Positions 1 through 5,930 of a stretch of 15,051 bases of DNA are shown one piece after another. Positions within the stretch are counted from its first letter, which is position 1. Each line of letters starts with the position of its first letter. The translations under genes were made by a program, and so were the position numbers. The notes under the pieces are model-generated. The model was not told where the DNA came from and did no database searches. It saw nothing but the letters and a program-made list of their open reading frames with translations. The stretch lies in contig JAZHEJ010000050.1 in NCBI GenBank assembly GCA_036679665.1, forward strand, positions 1 to 15,051, written 5' to 3'. The stretch is from Tethybacter castelli (GTDB lineage Bacteria; Pseudomonadota; Gammaproteobacteria; Tethybacterales; Tethybacteraceae).

Positions 1-367
1 ACGCTTGGGCGAACGGATGAGCCGGTGCGCGCAGCGCCACCGCGGGCAAGTTGGCGGCGGCCAGGTCGCCTTTGCCGTCGATCCTGGGCAGCAGCATCGT
101 TAGCGGACCGGGTAAAAATTGTTCGGCAAGCGTTATGGCAAGTTCACAGATTGAATTCGCAAAATCGGCAAAATCGGCAAAATCGCTCACATGAATGATC
201 AGCGGATGGTCAATGGGTCGATGTTTTAAGGAAAATACCGCGCGCACCGCCTCGTCGTCGGCAGCCGCGGCTCCCAAGCCATATACGGTTTCGGTGGGAA
301 AAGCGCACAAGCCGCCGCCACGCAAACACGCCACGGCGGCTTCTATGTTGGTGGTGAGGCGGGCCAT
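1..367 (-). CDS. tsaC: L-threonylcarbamoyladenylate synthase (Sua5/TsaC/YrdC family), N-terminal part
   Basis: This family makes threonylcarbamoyl-AMP from threonine, bicarbonate and ATP, the first step of the t6A37 modification of ANN-decoding tRNAs in the cytoplasm. The 122 visible codons show the nucleotide-binding YrdC signature FPTETVYGLG at residues 23-32, the K-x-R pair of the active site (K48, R50) followed by a HPLIIHV stretch, and a FLPGPLT segment near residue 84. The frame is open to the window edge, so the C-terminus is missing and I cannot tell a short TsaC from a longer Sua5 with its extra C-terminal domain. The ATG at 367-365 sits at the usual family position. No clear ribosome binding site precedes it. 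The gene is divergent from ilvC across about 157 bases. An in-frame 9-bp tandem repeat encodes Asp-Phe-Ala repeated at residues 62-69. Confidence 0.9.
   Translation of the reverse strand, partial: MARLTTNIEAAVACLRGGGLCAFPTETVYGLGAAAADDEAVRAVFSLKHRPIDHPLIIHVSDFADFADFANSICELAITLAEQFLPGPLTMLLPRIDGKGDLAAANLPAVALRAPAHPFAQA
161..187. repeat. 9-bp tandem repeat (3 copies, last imperfect) inside tsaC
   Basis: The unit aaaatcggc occurs at 161-169 and 170-178, with a third copy ending in t instead of c at 179-187. Read on the minus strand it keeps frame and encodes a Phe-Ala-Asp repeat. It lies in a helix region where family members vary, so copy-number change would add or remove three residues without breaking the gene. 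Confidence 0.85.
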
Positions 368-524
368 GGAATGAAAACTAAGCGATAAGGTGGGCAAAAA
401 CGATAAGCATAACTTTGCGCGACGGGAAAATTGTAGTTTGCACGCTTCGCGCCAAGTAAAATATGCGCCTTGTGTTCTTGCTAGATAGGCAAAGATCATG
501 CCGTGTCCCAACCTGAAGGTAACG

Positions 525-1451
525 ATGAAAATTTACTATGACAAAGACGCTAATCTGAAGTTGCTCAAAAAGCGGAAGATAACCGTGATCGGTTACGGCT
601 CGCAAGGCCATGCTCACGCCCACAATCTCCATGATTCGGGGATGGACGTGACCGTGGGAGTGAACAAAAACGGCGCATCATGGAAAAAGGCCAAAAAAGC
701 CGGGCTGAAGGTCGCGGATATCGCCGCGGCCGCGCAAGGAGCGGATCTGGTCATGGTGCTGATACCTGACGAACACCAAGGCGATTTGTATCGCGACGTT
801 CTTGCGGCAAATTTAAAAAAAGGCGCCACATTGGCTTTTGCCCACGGATTTAATATTCACTTTCACCAGATCGAACCGCGCGCTGACATCGACGTGGTGA
901 TGATCGCCCCCAAAGGACCGGGCCACTTGGTGCGTTCCACCTACGTGGGCGGCGGTCGCGCCGGGGTTATCGCCACAACTTTTCGCGAAGAAACCGAGAC
1001 CGACTTGTTTGGAGAACAGGTGGTGTTGTGCGGCGGGCTGGTCGAGTTGGTCCAAGCCGGATTTGAAACCCTGACCGAGGCCGGCTACGCGCCGGAGATG
1101 GCGTATTTCGAGTGCTTGCACGAGCTCAAACTAATTGTCGATTTGATGTATGAAGGCGGGATTGCCGATATGTACTATTCGATTTCCAACACCGCCGAGT
1201 ACGGAGCGATTGCTCGCGGCCCGCAGATTATCGACGCCAAGACCAGACAGCGGATGCGCGTGATTTTGGAAAAAATCCGCAACGGTGAATTTGCCAAAGA
1301 GTTCGTGTTTGAAGGCAAATGCAACGGGGCAATGCTCAAACGGTCACGATCTCGTCTGCGTGATACCGAACTTGAAAAGGTCGGCGGTAAATTGCGTTCG
1401 ATGATGCCGTGGATCGCCAAGCAAAAGCTGGTTGACCGCGGTAAGAACTGA
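525..1451 (+). CDS. ilvC: Ketol-acid reductoisomerase, class I, with apparent internal deletion
   Basis: KARI converts acetolactate or acetohydroxybutyrate to the dihydroxy acid using NAD(P)H and Mg2+ in valine, isoleucine and leucine synthesis. Seen: the GYGSQG dinucleotide motif (residues 23-28), FAHGF with H107, metal ligands D160, E164, E196 and E200, and the C-terminal MMPWIAKQKLVD. I chose the ATG at 525, not 498, because proteins of this family begin M-(K/R)-(I/V)-(Y/F)-Y-D-K-D and GAAGG at 515-519 is well spaced. The protein is 308 residues against about 338 for class I enzymes. The whole shortfall maps to one place: after V141 the usual K-GGG plus strand and helix ending GGGR is absent, and the sequence goes straight to GGGRAGVI. 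The loop that normally holds Arg and Ser for the NADPH phosphate reads V-N-K-N-G-A-S. Psd follows closely, but no ilvI/ilvH precedes. The frame is intact, so it is either a modified enzyme or an early pseudogene. Confidence 0.9.
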   Translation: MKIYYDKDANLKLLKKRKITVIGYGSQGHAHAHNLHDSGMDVTVGVNKNGASWKKAKKAGLKVADIAAAAQGADLVMVLIPDEHQGDLYRDVLAANLKKGATLAFAHGFNIHFHQIEPRADIDVVMIAPKGPGHLVRSTYVGGGRAGVIATTFREETETDLFGEQVVLCGGLVELVQAGFETLTEAGYAPEMAYFECLHELKLIVDLMYEGGIADMYYSISNTAEYGAIARGPQIIDAKTRQRMRVILEKIRNGEFAKEFVFEGKCNGAMLKRSRSRLRDTELEKVGGKLRSMMPWIAKQKLVDRGKN

Positions 1452-1501
1452 TCTTGGAAACGGGCGCGGGCAACTGTCGCCCTGCAGGCTGTGAAGCCGC
1501 A

Positions 1502-2149
1502 ATGACCGATACGCATCCGCGCCTGGCGCGCGAAGGGTGGGCGCATATTATCATCGTGCTGGCGCTGGCGCTGGCGGCGAGCTGGCTGGTCCCGGTGTTA
1601 GCCGCGTTGGCTTGGTTGCTGGTGGTGTTCGTGGTGCAATTTTTTCGCGATCCGCACCGCAAGGTACCGCAAGCGCAAGGCCTGGTTGTCGCTCCGGCTG
1701 ACGGCAAGGTGATCGCCATCGGCCCGACCACCGATCCGTACCGGAATTGTCCGGCGATCAAAGTCAGTGTGTTTATGAACGTGTTCAATGTCCATTCCAA
1801 TCGCGCGCCGATAGCCGGCAAAGTAATCAAACGCGAATACCGCGCCGGCAAATTCGTGAACGCCGCGCTTGACAAGGCTTCTGAAACCAATGAGGCCAAC
1901 GCGTTGATAATGTCCACCGCCGCCGGTGAAATCACCTGCGTGCAGATAGCGGGACTTGTTGCGCGACGGATCAAATGTTACGTCGATGAACATGATATGC
2001 TCGCGCGTGGCCAGCGTTACGGCTTTATCCGTTTCGGTTCGAGAGTCGACGTTTACCTGCCGACCCACTGCGAAGTGCGCGTTGCGCCGGGCGACATCGT
2101 TTATGCCGGCGAAGACGTCATCGCGCTGATGCCCGACACGGATGCCTGA
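1502..2149 (+). CDS. psd: Phosphatidylserine decarboxylase proenzyme, short form
   Basis: It decarboxylates phosphatidylserine to phosphatidylethanolamine at the inner membrane and uses a pyruvoyl group made by self-cleavage. The 215-residue length fits the short Psd form of about 210-220 residues. Residues 14-46 form a hydrophobic N-terminal region of one or two membrane segments, ending in FFRDP. The core has V-x-APADGKV (63-70), the very conserved FMNVFNVHSNR (91-101) and GKFVNA. The cleavage site is Gly179-Ser180 within RFGSRVDVYLP, where Ser180 would become the pyruvoyl group. A TTG at 1454 would add 16 residues unlike the family, so the ATG at 1502 is preferred; only a weak TGAAG precedes it. 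The stop overlaps the pssA start by 8 bases, which implies translational coupling of two consecutive pathway enzymes. Confidence 0.92.
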   Translation: MTDTHPRLAREGWAHIIIVLALALAASWLVPVLAALAWLLVVFVVQFFRDPHRKVPQAQGLVVAPADGKVIAIGPTTDPYRNCPAIKVSVFMNVFNVHSNRAPIAGKVIKREYRAGKFVNAALDKASETNEANALIMSTAAGEITCVQIAGLVARRIKCYVDEHDMLARGQRYGFIRFGSRVDVYLPTHCEVRVAPGDIVYAGEDVIALMPDTDA

Positions 2150-2969
2150 CAACCACTTTAAGCACCGCCGGACGCCGCGGCGCGCGGTTTATCTGGTTCC
2201 GAACATGTTTACCGCGCTGGCGCTGCTGGGCGGATACTACTCGATCGTCAAGTCGATTGAGCATGAGTTTGTGTTGGCCGGTTGGGCAATAATTCTCGCC
2301 GCGTTTTTCGATATGCTCGACGGCCGGATTGCCAGACTGACCAACGCGCAAAGCGAGTTCGGCAAACAGTTCGACTCGCTGGCCGATGTGGTAAGTTTCG
2401 GCGTGGCGCCGGGGATTTTAGCGTTTCAATGGGGCTTGGAGGACTTCGGTCGCTTGGGTTTTGCGGTGGGTTTTTTCTTTGCCGCGGCTACCGCGGTGCG
2501 CCTGGCGCGTTTTAATGTCGCCGCGATGCAGCAGGGCAATTTTTTTGTCGGACTGCCTAGCCCGGTCGCCGGGGTTATTGCGGCATCGCTGATTTTGGTG
2601 ATTGGTAACGAACCGACGCTAGGCCAGTTGCTGATGGTTTGCGTGTTGCTGGTTTTAATCGCGGCGACAATGGTCAGCGAAATCAAATATTACAGCTTCA
2701 AGCAAATCGACTTTCGGCAGCAGATTAATGGCTCGTTGCTGATTTTGGCGGCGTTGTTGGTGATGTCGATCGCGGTGTTGCTGGTGTTGGAGTACGGTGC
2801 CGGCGGCTTTTTAACCGGCGGGCTGATCTATTTGATTTACGGCTACTTTTTGACCAGTCGGGTGATGATAAGGCAAGGTAAGATGTTGCGCGCGCGCGGC
2901 GAAAGCGGTTTTCAGCTGGTAGGCAAAGTGATCGCCAAGTTCCTTAGAAGCGGCTATCGCGACAAATAA
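2142..2969 (+). CDS. pssA: CDP-diacylglycerol-serine O-phosphatidyltransferase
   Basis: It condenses CDP-diacylglycerol with L-serine to give phosphatidylserine, the substrate of the Psd encoded just upstream. The CDP-alcohol phosphatidyltransferase signature is complete: D57-x2-D60-G-x2-A-R-x8-G74-x3-D78-x3-D82. These aspartates bind the divalent metals, and D82 is the usual catalytic base. Several hydrophobic segments follow (around residues 44-56, 92-110, 135-175 and 195-235), as expected for this integral membrane family. The basic N-terminus KHRRTPRR before the YLVPNMFT segment is typical. The length of 275 residues is normal for the membrane-bound type II enzyme of proteobacteria. The ATG overlaps the psd stop by 8 bases and has no Shine-Dalgarno sequence of its own, consistent with coupled translation. 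Confidence 0.92.
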   Translation: MPDNHFKHRRTPRRAVYLVPNMFTALALLGGYYSIVKSIEHEFVLAGWAIILAAFFDMLDGRIARLTNAQSEFGKQFDSLADVVSFGVAPGILAFQWGLEDFGRLGFAVGFFFAAATAVRLARFNVAAMQQGNFFVGLPSPVAGVIAASLILVIGNEPTLGQLLMVCVLLVLIAATMVSEIKYYSFKQIDFRQQINGSLLILAALLVMSIAVLLVLEYGAGGFLTGGLIYLIYGYFLTSRVMIRQGKMLRARGESGFQLVGKVIAKFLRSGYRDK

Positions 2970-2990
2970 GTAATCAGCCGATTTTTTGAT

Positions 2991-3009
2991 TATTGGTCGC
3001 CAATATTTG
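2991..3009 (+). terminator. Possible weak hairpin terminator after pssA
   Basis: TATTGG (2991-2996) and CCAATA (3000-3005) form a 6-bp stem with a 3-base loop, followed by only three T. The stem is AT-rich and the T run is short, so this is a weak candidate for the end of the ilvC-psd-pssA transcript. Confidence 0.25.
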
Positions 3010-3084
3010 CATGATTGAACAGGGCTTGAATTAGTGGCGTTTCGCACCCATATTCGCTTAAGGCATGCGACCGCGCAAATGGCA

Positions 3085-3111
3085 CTGACATAGCTATAAA
3101 TTTGATAAAAT
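3085..3111 (+). promoter_or_regulatory. Possible sigma-70-type promoter for rpoH
   Basis: CTGACA at 3085-3090 resembles a -35 element and TAAAAT at 3106-3111 a -10 element, with a short 15-base spacer. Transcription would then start only a few bases before the ATG at 3121 and give an almost leaderless message. The AT-rich stretch allows other placements of the -10. Confidence 0.3.
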
Positions 3112-3120
3112 ATAGATAGT

Positions 3121-4005
3121 ATGAGCGAAACTTACTCATTAATCAAAACCTCCCAGCTGCCGGCGGTTTCGGACCCCTTAAGCTATATGCAGGCTATCGC
3201 CCGGTTTCCGATATTGACCGAAGAGCAGGAGTTCGCCTTGGCTGTCGCCCAGCGCGACCATAACTGCAGGCGCTCGGCGCTTGAGCTGATCTGCGCCCAC
3301 TTGCGTCAGGTGGCCGCGATTGCCCGTACCTACCGGGGCTACGGTTTACCGGAAATGGATCTGATTCAAGAAGGCAATATTGGGCTGATGCACGCGGTAC
3401 GCAAGTTTGATCCGGATCGTAAGGTCAGGCTCAGTACTTATGCGACTTACTGGATCAGAGCGGCGATTAACGAATATGTGATCCGTAACTGGAAGATCGT
3501 GCGCGTAGCCACCACCGCCGCGCAACGCAAGTTGTTTTTCAATTTGCGGCGGATGGTTCAGAAACTCGGGCGGCGGATGAGCATCCAAGACAGCAAAGAT
3601 ATCGCCGCGGAGCTTGATGTGCCCAGATACGAAGTTCTGGAGATGGAAAAGCGCATGATCAACAAGGATATGGCGTTTGACGCTCCGCTCAACGCGCCAA
3701 GCGATGAGCTTGATGTCTCGCCATCTGCCACCGTCGCCGCTGATGAGGGCATGCATGCCGGAATTAGCGTGATCGACAATAGTATCGACCAGGATCAAAA
3801 AGAGGTATTGGCTGAAGCGTTAGCCACCTTGACTGAGCGCGAGCGCGACATAATCATGCACCGCACCTTGTCCGCGAGCGGCAAGGACAGCAAACTGCGA
3901 ACGCTCGCTGAGCGTTATTCGATCAGCTCCGAACGGGTGCGTCAACTAGAGAAAAAGGCGCTTGCCAAGATCAAGCAGCACGTCCTGGCCAATTACGAAG
4001 CATAG
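3121..4005 (+). CDS. rpoH: RNA polymerase heat-shock sigma factor RpoH (sigma-32)
   Basis: This cytoplasmic sigma factor directs RNA polymerase to heat-shock promoters for chaperone and protease genes. Of 294 residues, region 2 shows DLIQEGNIGLMHAVRKFDP (80-98), and region 2.4 shows YWIRAAINEYVIRNWKIV (110-127). The diagnostic RpoH box QRKLFFNLR lies at 135-143 and separates it from housekeeping or RpoS-type factors. Region 4.2 (259-285) has a helix-turn-helix with SSERVRQLEKKAL. The length matches the family (about 285-300). No Shine-Dalgarno sequence precedes the ATG: the 30 bases before it are nearly all A and T. Initiation may therefore be leaderless or depend on an unstructured leader. 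A headless FtsE-like remnant lies convergent just downstream; ftsE and ftsX are frequent rpoH neighbours in proteobacteria. Confidence 0.95.
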   Translation: MSETYSLIKTSQLPAVSDPLSYMQAIARFPILTEEQEFALAVAQRDHNCRRSALELICAHLRQVAAIARTYRGYGLPEMDLIQEGNIGLMHAVRKFDPDRKVRLSTYATYWIRAAINEYVIRNWKIVRVATTAAQRKLFFNLRRMVQKLGRRMSIQDSKDIAAELDVPRYEVLEMEKRMINKDMAFDAPLNAPSDELDVSPSATVAADEGMHAGISVIDNSIDQDQKEVLAEALATLTERERDIIMHRTLSASGKDSKLRTLAERYSISSERVRQLEKKALAKIKQHVLANYEA

Positions 4006-4076
4006 CTTGTCGGGCGCCACTGGGCAGGCCGATATCACATTTACTCTAGCCAAGCGCTTAGGCGCGTCTTAGTCGT

Positions 4077-4256
4077 CTATAAGAAGGCGCGTTGCTGAAT
4101 CTTCGCTTTGTCGACTAAGCTGGAGCTGGGAAAAAGCACGATAGGGTCTCCGGCGGCAAGCCCGTCGATAATTTGCGCGGTTTCGTTTTCTAGTGCGTCG
4201 GTTGGCTCATCACAAAGCAACACGGTGGGTTTTTTGGCTGCGAAGTTTTGTGTTGT
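4077..4256 (-). pseudogene. C-terminal remnant of an FtsE-like ABC transporter ATPase
   Basis: A 59-codon frame on the minus strand lies between two stops and has no start codon. It reads AAKKPTVLLCDEPTDALE from about 4241 down. That is the Walker B region (VLLCDEP) plus a D-loop variant, and it is followed by helix- and strand-like sequence up to a stop at 4079-4077. In FtsE- or LolD-like proteins this would follow the ABC signature (LSGGxxQR) and an ARA segment, but here an in-frame TAG at 4259-4257 stands immediately upstream and no P-loop exists nearby. The switch (H-loop) histidine is also missing: the THD position reads FPSSS. So this is the tail of a broken gene. The loss of homology coincides with the change to AT-rich sequence of the neighbouring restriction-modification block. 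FtsE is the best guess given rpoH next door, but other ABC ATPases cannot be excluded. Confidence 0.65.
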
Positions 4257-4331
4257 CTACATAAACTTATTATGCCCTTATATTCTCAAAAATTCAAAAT
4301 ATTTTCAACTTTAAAGATAGACAATTTGGCT

Positions 4332-4347
4332 AAAATTTTGCTTAAGC
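4332..4347. promoter_or_regulatory. Two abutting 8-bp palindromes upstream of the RHH-like gene
   Basis: AAAATTTT (4332-4339) is directly followed by GCTTAAGC (4340-4347), each a perfect palindrome, ending 21 bases before the ATG at 4369. A TTGCTT/TAAATT pair overlaps here (4338-4343 and 4361-4366, spacer 17), so the palindromes may sit on a promoter. An operator role is inference only. Confidence 0.25.
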
Positions 4348-4368
4348 GTTTGTAATAGAATAAATTTT

Positions 4369-4917
4369 ATGAAAACCATAAAAATAAATGAATCAACTTA
4401 TAAACGGTTGCAGTCGATTGGAAAAACATTTGAAGATTCGGTTGACAGCGTTATCAATAAGCTGATCGATAGTTATCAACAAAATAATCGTGAGGGGCTT
4501 AAGATACCTAGAGGTGGTAAAAATGAACCTCCACTGCGAAAGATAAATCCAGATCAGCTTTCTGTATTACAGTTTTCTAAGATTTTGTCAGCTACGATTG
4601 ATGGTAAACCAGATGCTACTAATTGGAACAAATTGATGCGAAACGTAATCAGCGCCAGTGTAAATAAAACCAACGATCGAAATTGGGACCATTATTTCAA
4701 AATGAATATTAAAGAAGGTGAATTTAATCAAAAAAATTACACATATTTACCTGACTTAGACATTACCGTACAAGGCCAAAACGCTGAAAATGCATGTAAA
4801 GCAATTCGTGCATTCGCAAAAAAAGCCGAATTGTCGATTGAAATTAAATTTAGGTGGCAGGATATAGACAAAGCGAGTTACCCCGGTGAATGCGGTATTC
4901 TTAGGCTATGGCGGTGA
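4369..4917 (+). CDS. Unrecognised protein with ribbon-helix-helix-like N-terminus, restriction-modification associated
   Basis: I do not recognise a characterised family. Of 182 residues, the first 40 (MKTIKINESTYKRLQSIGK, then an amphipathic helix to about residue 37) resemble a ribbon-helix-helix DNA-binding domain: one short beta strand and two helices. A polar linker follows (40-62). A middle segment (63-95) has a QLSVLQFSKIL-type helix and TNWNKLMRNVI. The C-terminal part (125-181) reads YLPDLDITVQGQNAENACKA, then a helix, an EIKFRW strand and a final PGECGILRL strand. It stands 101 bases upstream of the methyltransferase in the same AT-rich block, where some systems carry a controller (C) protein, so a regulator is plausible. 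Known C proteins are helix-turn-helix rather than RHH, so this would be another type. No Shine-Dalgarno sequence precedes the ATG. Function otherwise unknown. Confidence 0.75.
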   Translation: MKTIKINESTYKRLQSIGKTFEDSVDSVINKLIDSYQQNNREGLKIPRGGKNEPPLRKINPDQLSVLQFSKILSATIDGKPDATNWNKLMRNVISASVNKTNDRNWDHYFKMNIKEGEFNQKNYTYLPDLDITVQGQNAENACKAIRAFAKKAELSIEIKFRWQDIDKASYPGECGILRLWR

Positions 4918-4919
4918 AA

Positions 4920-4949
4920 GATCACCAAAGCTGATTGTGATCCCAGCTT
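4920..4949. promoter_or_regulatory. Two interlocked perfect dyads between the RHH-like gene and the methyltransferase
   Basis: GATCAC (4920-4925) pairs with GTGATC (4937-4942), and AAGCTG (4928-4933) pairs with CAGCTT (4944-4949). The arms alternate, so both hairpins cannot form at once as simple stems; in RNA the order is that of an H-type pseudoknot. They begin 3 bases after the upstream stop codon and lie upstream of the probable methyltransferase promoter. Operator, attenuator or coincidence are all open. Confidence 0.4.
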
Positions 4950-4969
4950 AGATTTGCGTATTATTTTGT

Positions 4970-4997
4970 TTGTTGATTAATTGATTTACATTATAAT
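4970..4997 (+). promoter_or_regulatory. Probable promoter of the methyltransferase-nuclease pair
   Basis: A perfect TATAAT lies at 4992-4997, with a weak TTGTTG -35 at 4970-4975 (16-base spacer). The start codon follows 21 bases after the -10. This would allow the methyltransferase to be transcribed independently of the upstream RHH-like gene. Confidence 0.45.
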
Positions 4998-5018
4998 TAC
5001 AACCGGGTAAATAAGACG

Positions 5019-5930
5019 ATGAAATCAGAGCGGGTACTGACCCAAAGTAACATCTCTTATTTTCCGTCCAACTTGGTGTGCGGAGATATTCTTGAGGTGC
5101 TGGCAAAGCACCCAAAAGAAATAAAATTTGATGTTATTATTGCCGATCCACCTTATAACATCGGTAAAGATTTCGGTAATAATAATGACAACATGCCGAT
5201 CAAAGAATATGTCAAATGGTCAAAACTTTGGCTTACCCAATGTCTTGGATTGTTGTCTGCCAAAGGTGTGCTGTATGTGTATGGATTTCCCGAAATTCTG
5301 GCACGAATAGCGGCGCAATTCCCTATTGAAGAACAACGCTGGTTAGCATGGCACTACACTAATAAAGCTGTTCCTTCCGCTAAATTTTGGCAACGCTCAC
5401 ACGAGTCGATATTATGTCTTTGGAAACCCAAACATAAGCGGCCGATTCTTGAGATTGATCAAATACGCGAACCTTATTCGGATAATTTCATCATTAATTC
5501 TGCAGGAAAGGTTCGTAAAGGCACGGTTTCTAGATTTGGCGGCAACAAAGGTAAAGAAACAACTTATAATTCTCATAAATCCGGCGCATTACCAAGAGAT
5601 GTGATAAAGATACCAGCACTTGCCGGCGGTGCCGGAGCGTCAGAAAGATGGTTTATGTGTCATACTTGCAAAGCAAAAGTTTTTCCGCCAGCGGAAATAA
5701 AAAAGCATCGCGGGCACCAAATTATGAAGCATCCCACACAAAAACCGATGAAGTTGACAAGAAAGCTGATTAAATCACGAATCAATGGTAGCGGGGGGAA
5801 GGTATTAATTCCTTTTGCTGGTTCAGGTTCTGAATGCGTTGTAGCAAAAAAGTTGGGTATCCTATATTTGGGCATTGAGATAAATCCGCAATACGTCGAT
5901 TTTGCTAATCAATGGATTAAAAATGTATAA
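5019..5930 (+). CDS. DNA amino-methyltransferase, beta class (N6-adenine or N4-cytosine), type II restriction-modification
   Basis: The enzyme transfers a methyl group from S-adenosylmethionine to an exocyclic amino group in a specific DNA site and protects host DNA. Motif order gives the beta class: catalytic motif IV ADPPYN at residues 42-47, then motifs V-VIII (about 70-135), a target-recognition stretch (about 145-235), motif X with HPTQKP (238-243), the SAM-binding motif I FAGSGS (266-271) and motif II GIEINP (285-290). The DPPY form is more often N6-adenine, but N4-cytosine cannot be excluded. Before motif X lies a zinc-knuckle-like set, C214-x2-C217 and H230-x2-H233. The protein has 303 residues, normal for the class. 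Its stop overlaps the ATG of the nuclease by 8 bases, so the two are translated together. AT-rich composition differs from the flanking chromosome. Recognition sequence cannot be read from sequence alone. Confidence 0.9.
   Translation: MKSERVLTQSNISYFPSNLVCGDILEVLAKHPKEIKFDVIIADPPYNIGKDFGNNNDNMPIKEYVKWSKLWLTQCLGLLSAKGVLYVYGFPEILARIAAQFPIEEQRWLAWHYTNKAVPSAKFWQRSHESILCLWKPKHKRPILEIDQIREPYSDNFIINSAGKVRKGTVSRFGGNKGKETTYNSHKSGALPRDVIKIPALAGGAGASERWFMCHTCKAKVFPPAEIKKHRGHQIMKHPTQKPMKLTRKLIKSRINGSGGKVLIPFAGSGSECVVAKKLGILYLGIEINPQYVDFANQWIKNV

Noticed and set aside
498..524. Upstream ATG for ilvC at 498
   Set aside because: It would add nine residues not found in the family and has no ribosome site, whereas the ATG at 525 has both family fit and GAAGG.
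1336..2152. Long minus-strand frames (1336-1974 and 1598-2152)
   Set aside because: Both are antisense to ilvC and psd, whose products are clearly recognisable; no family signature in the minus frames.
2970..2992. TAATCA and TGATTA around a T run after pssA as a terminator
   Set aside because: Six A/T-rich pairs around an 11-base loop, with the T run inside the loop rather than after the stem; not terminator-like.
4108..4314. 68-codon plus-strand frame
   Set aside because: It is the shadow of the minus-strand ABC ATPase remnant, which shows a real Walker B motif, and its tail runs into AT-rich spacer.
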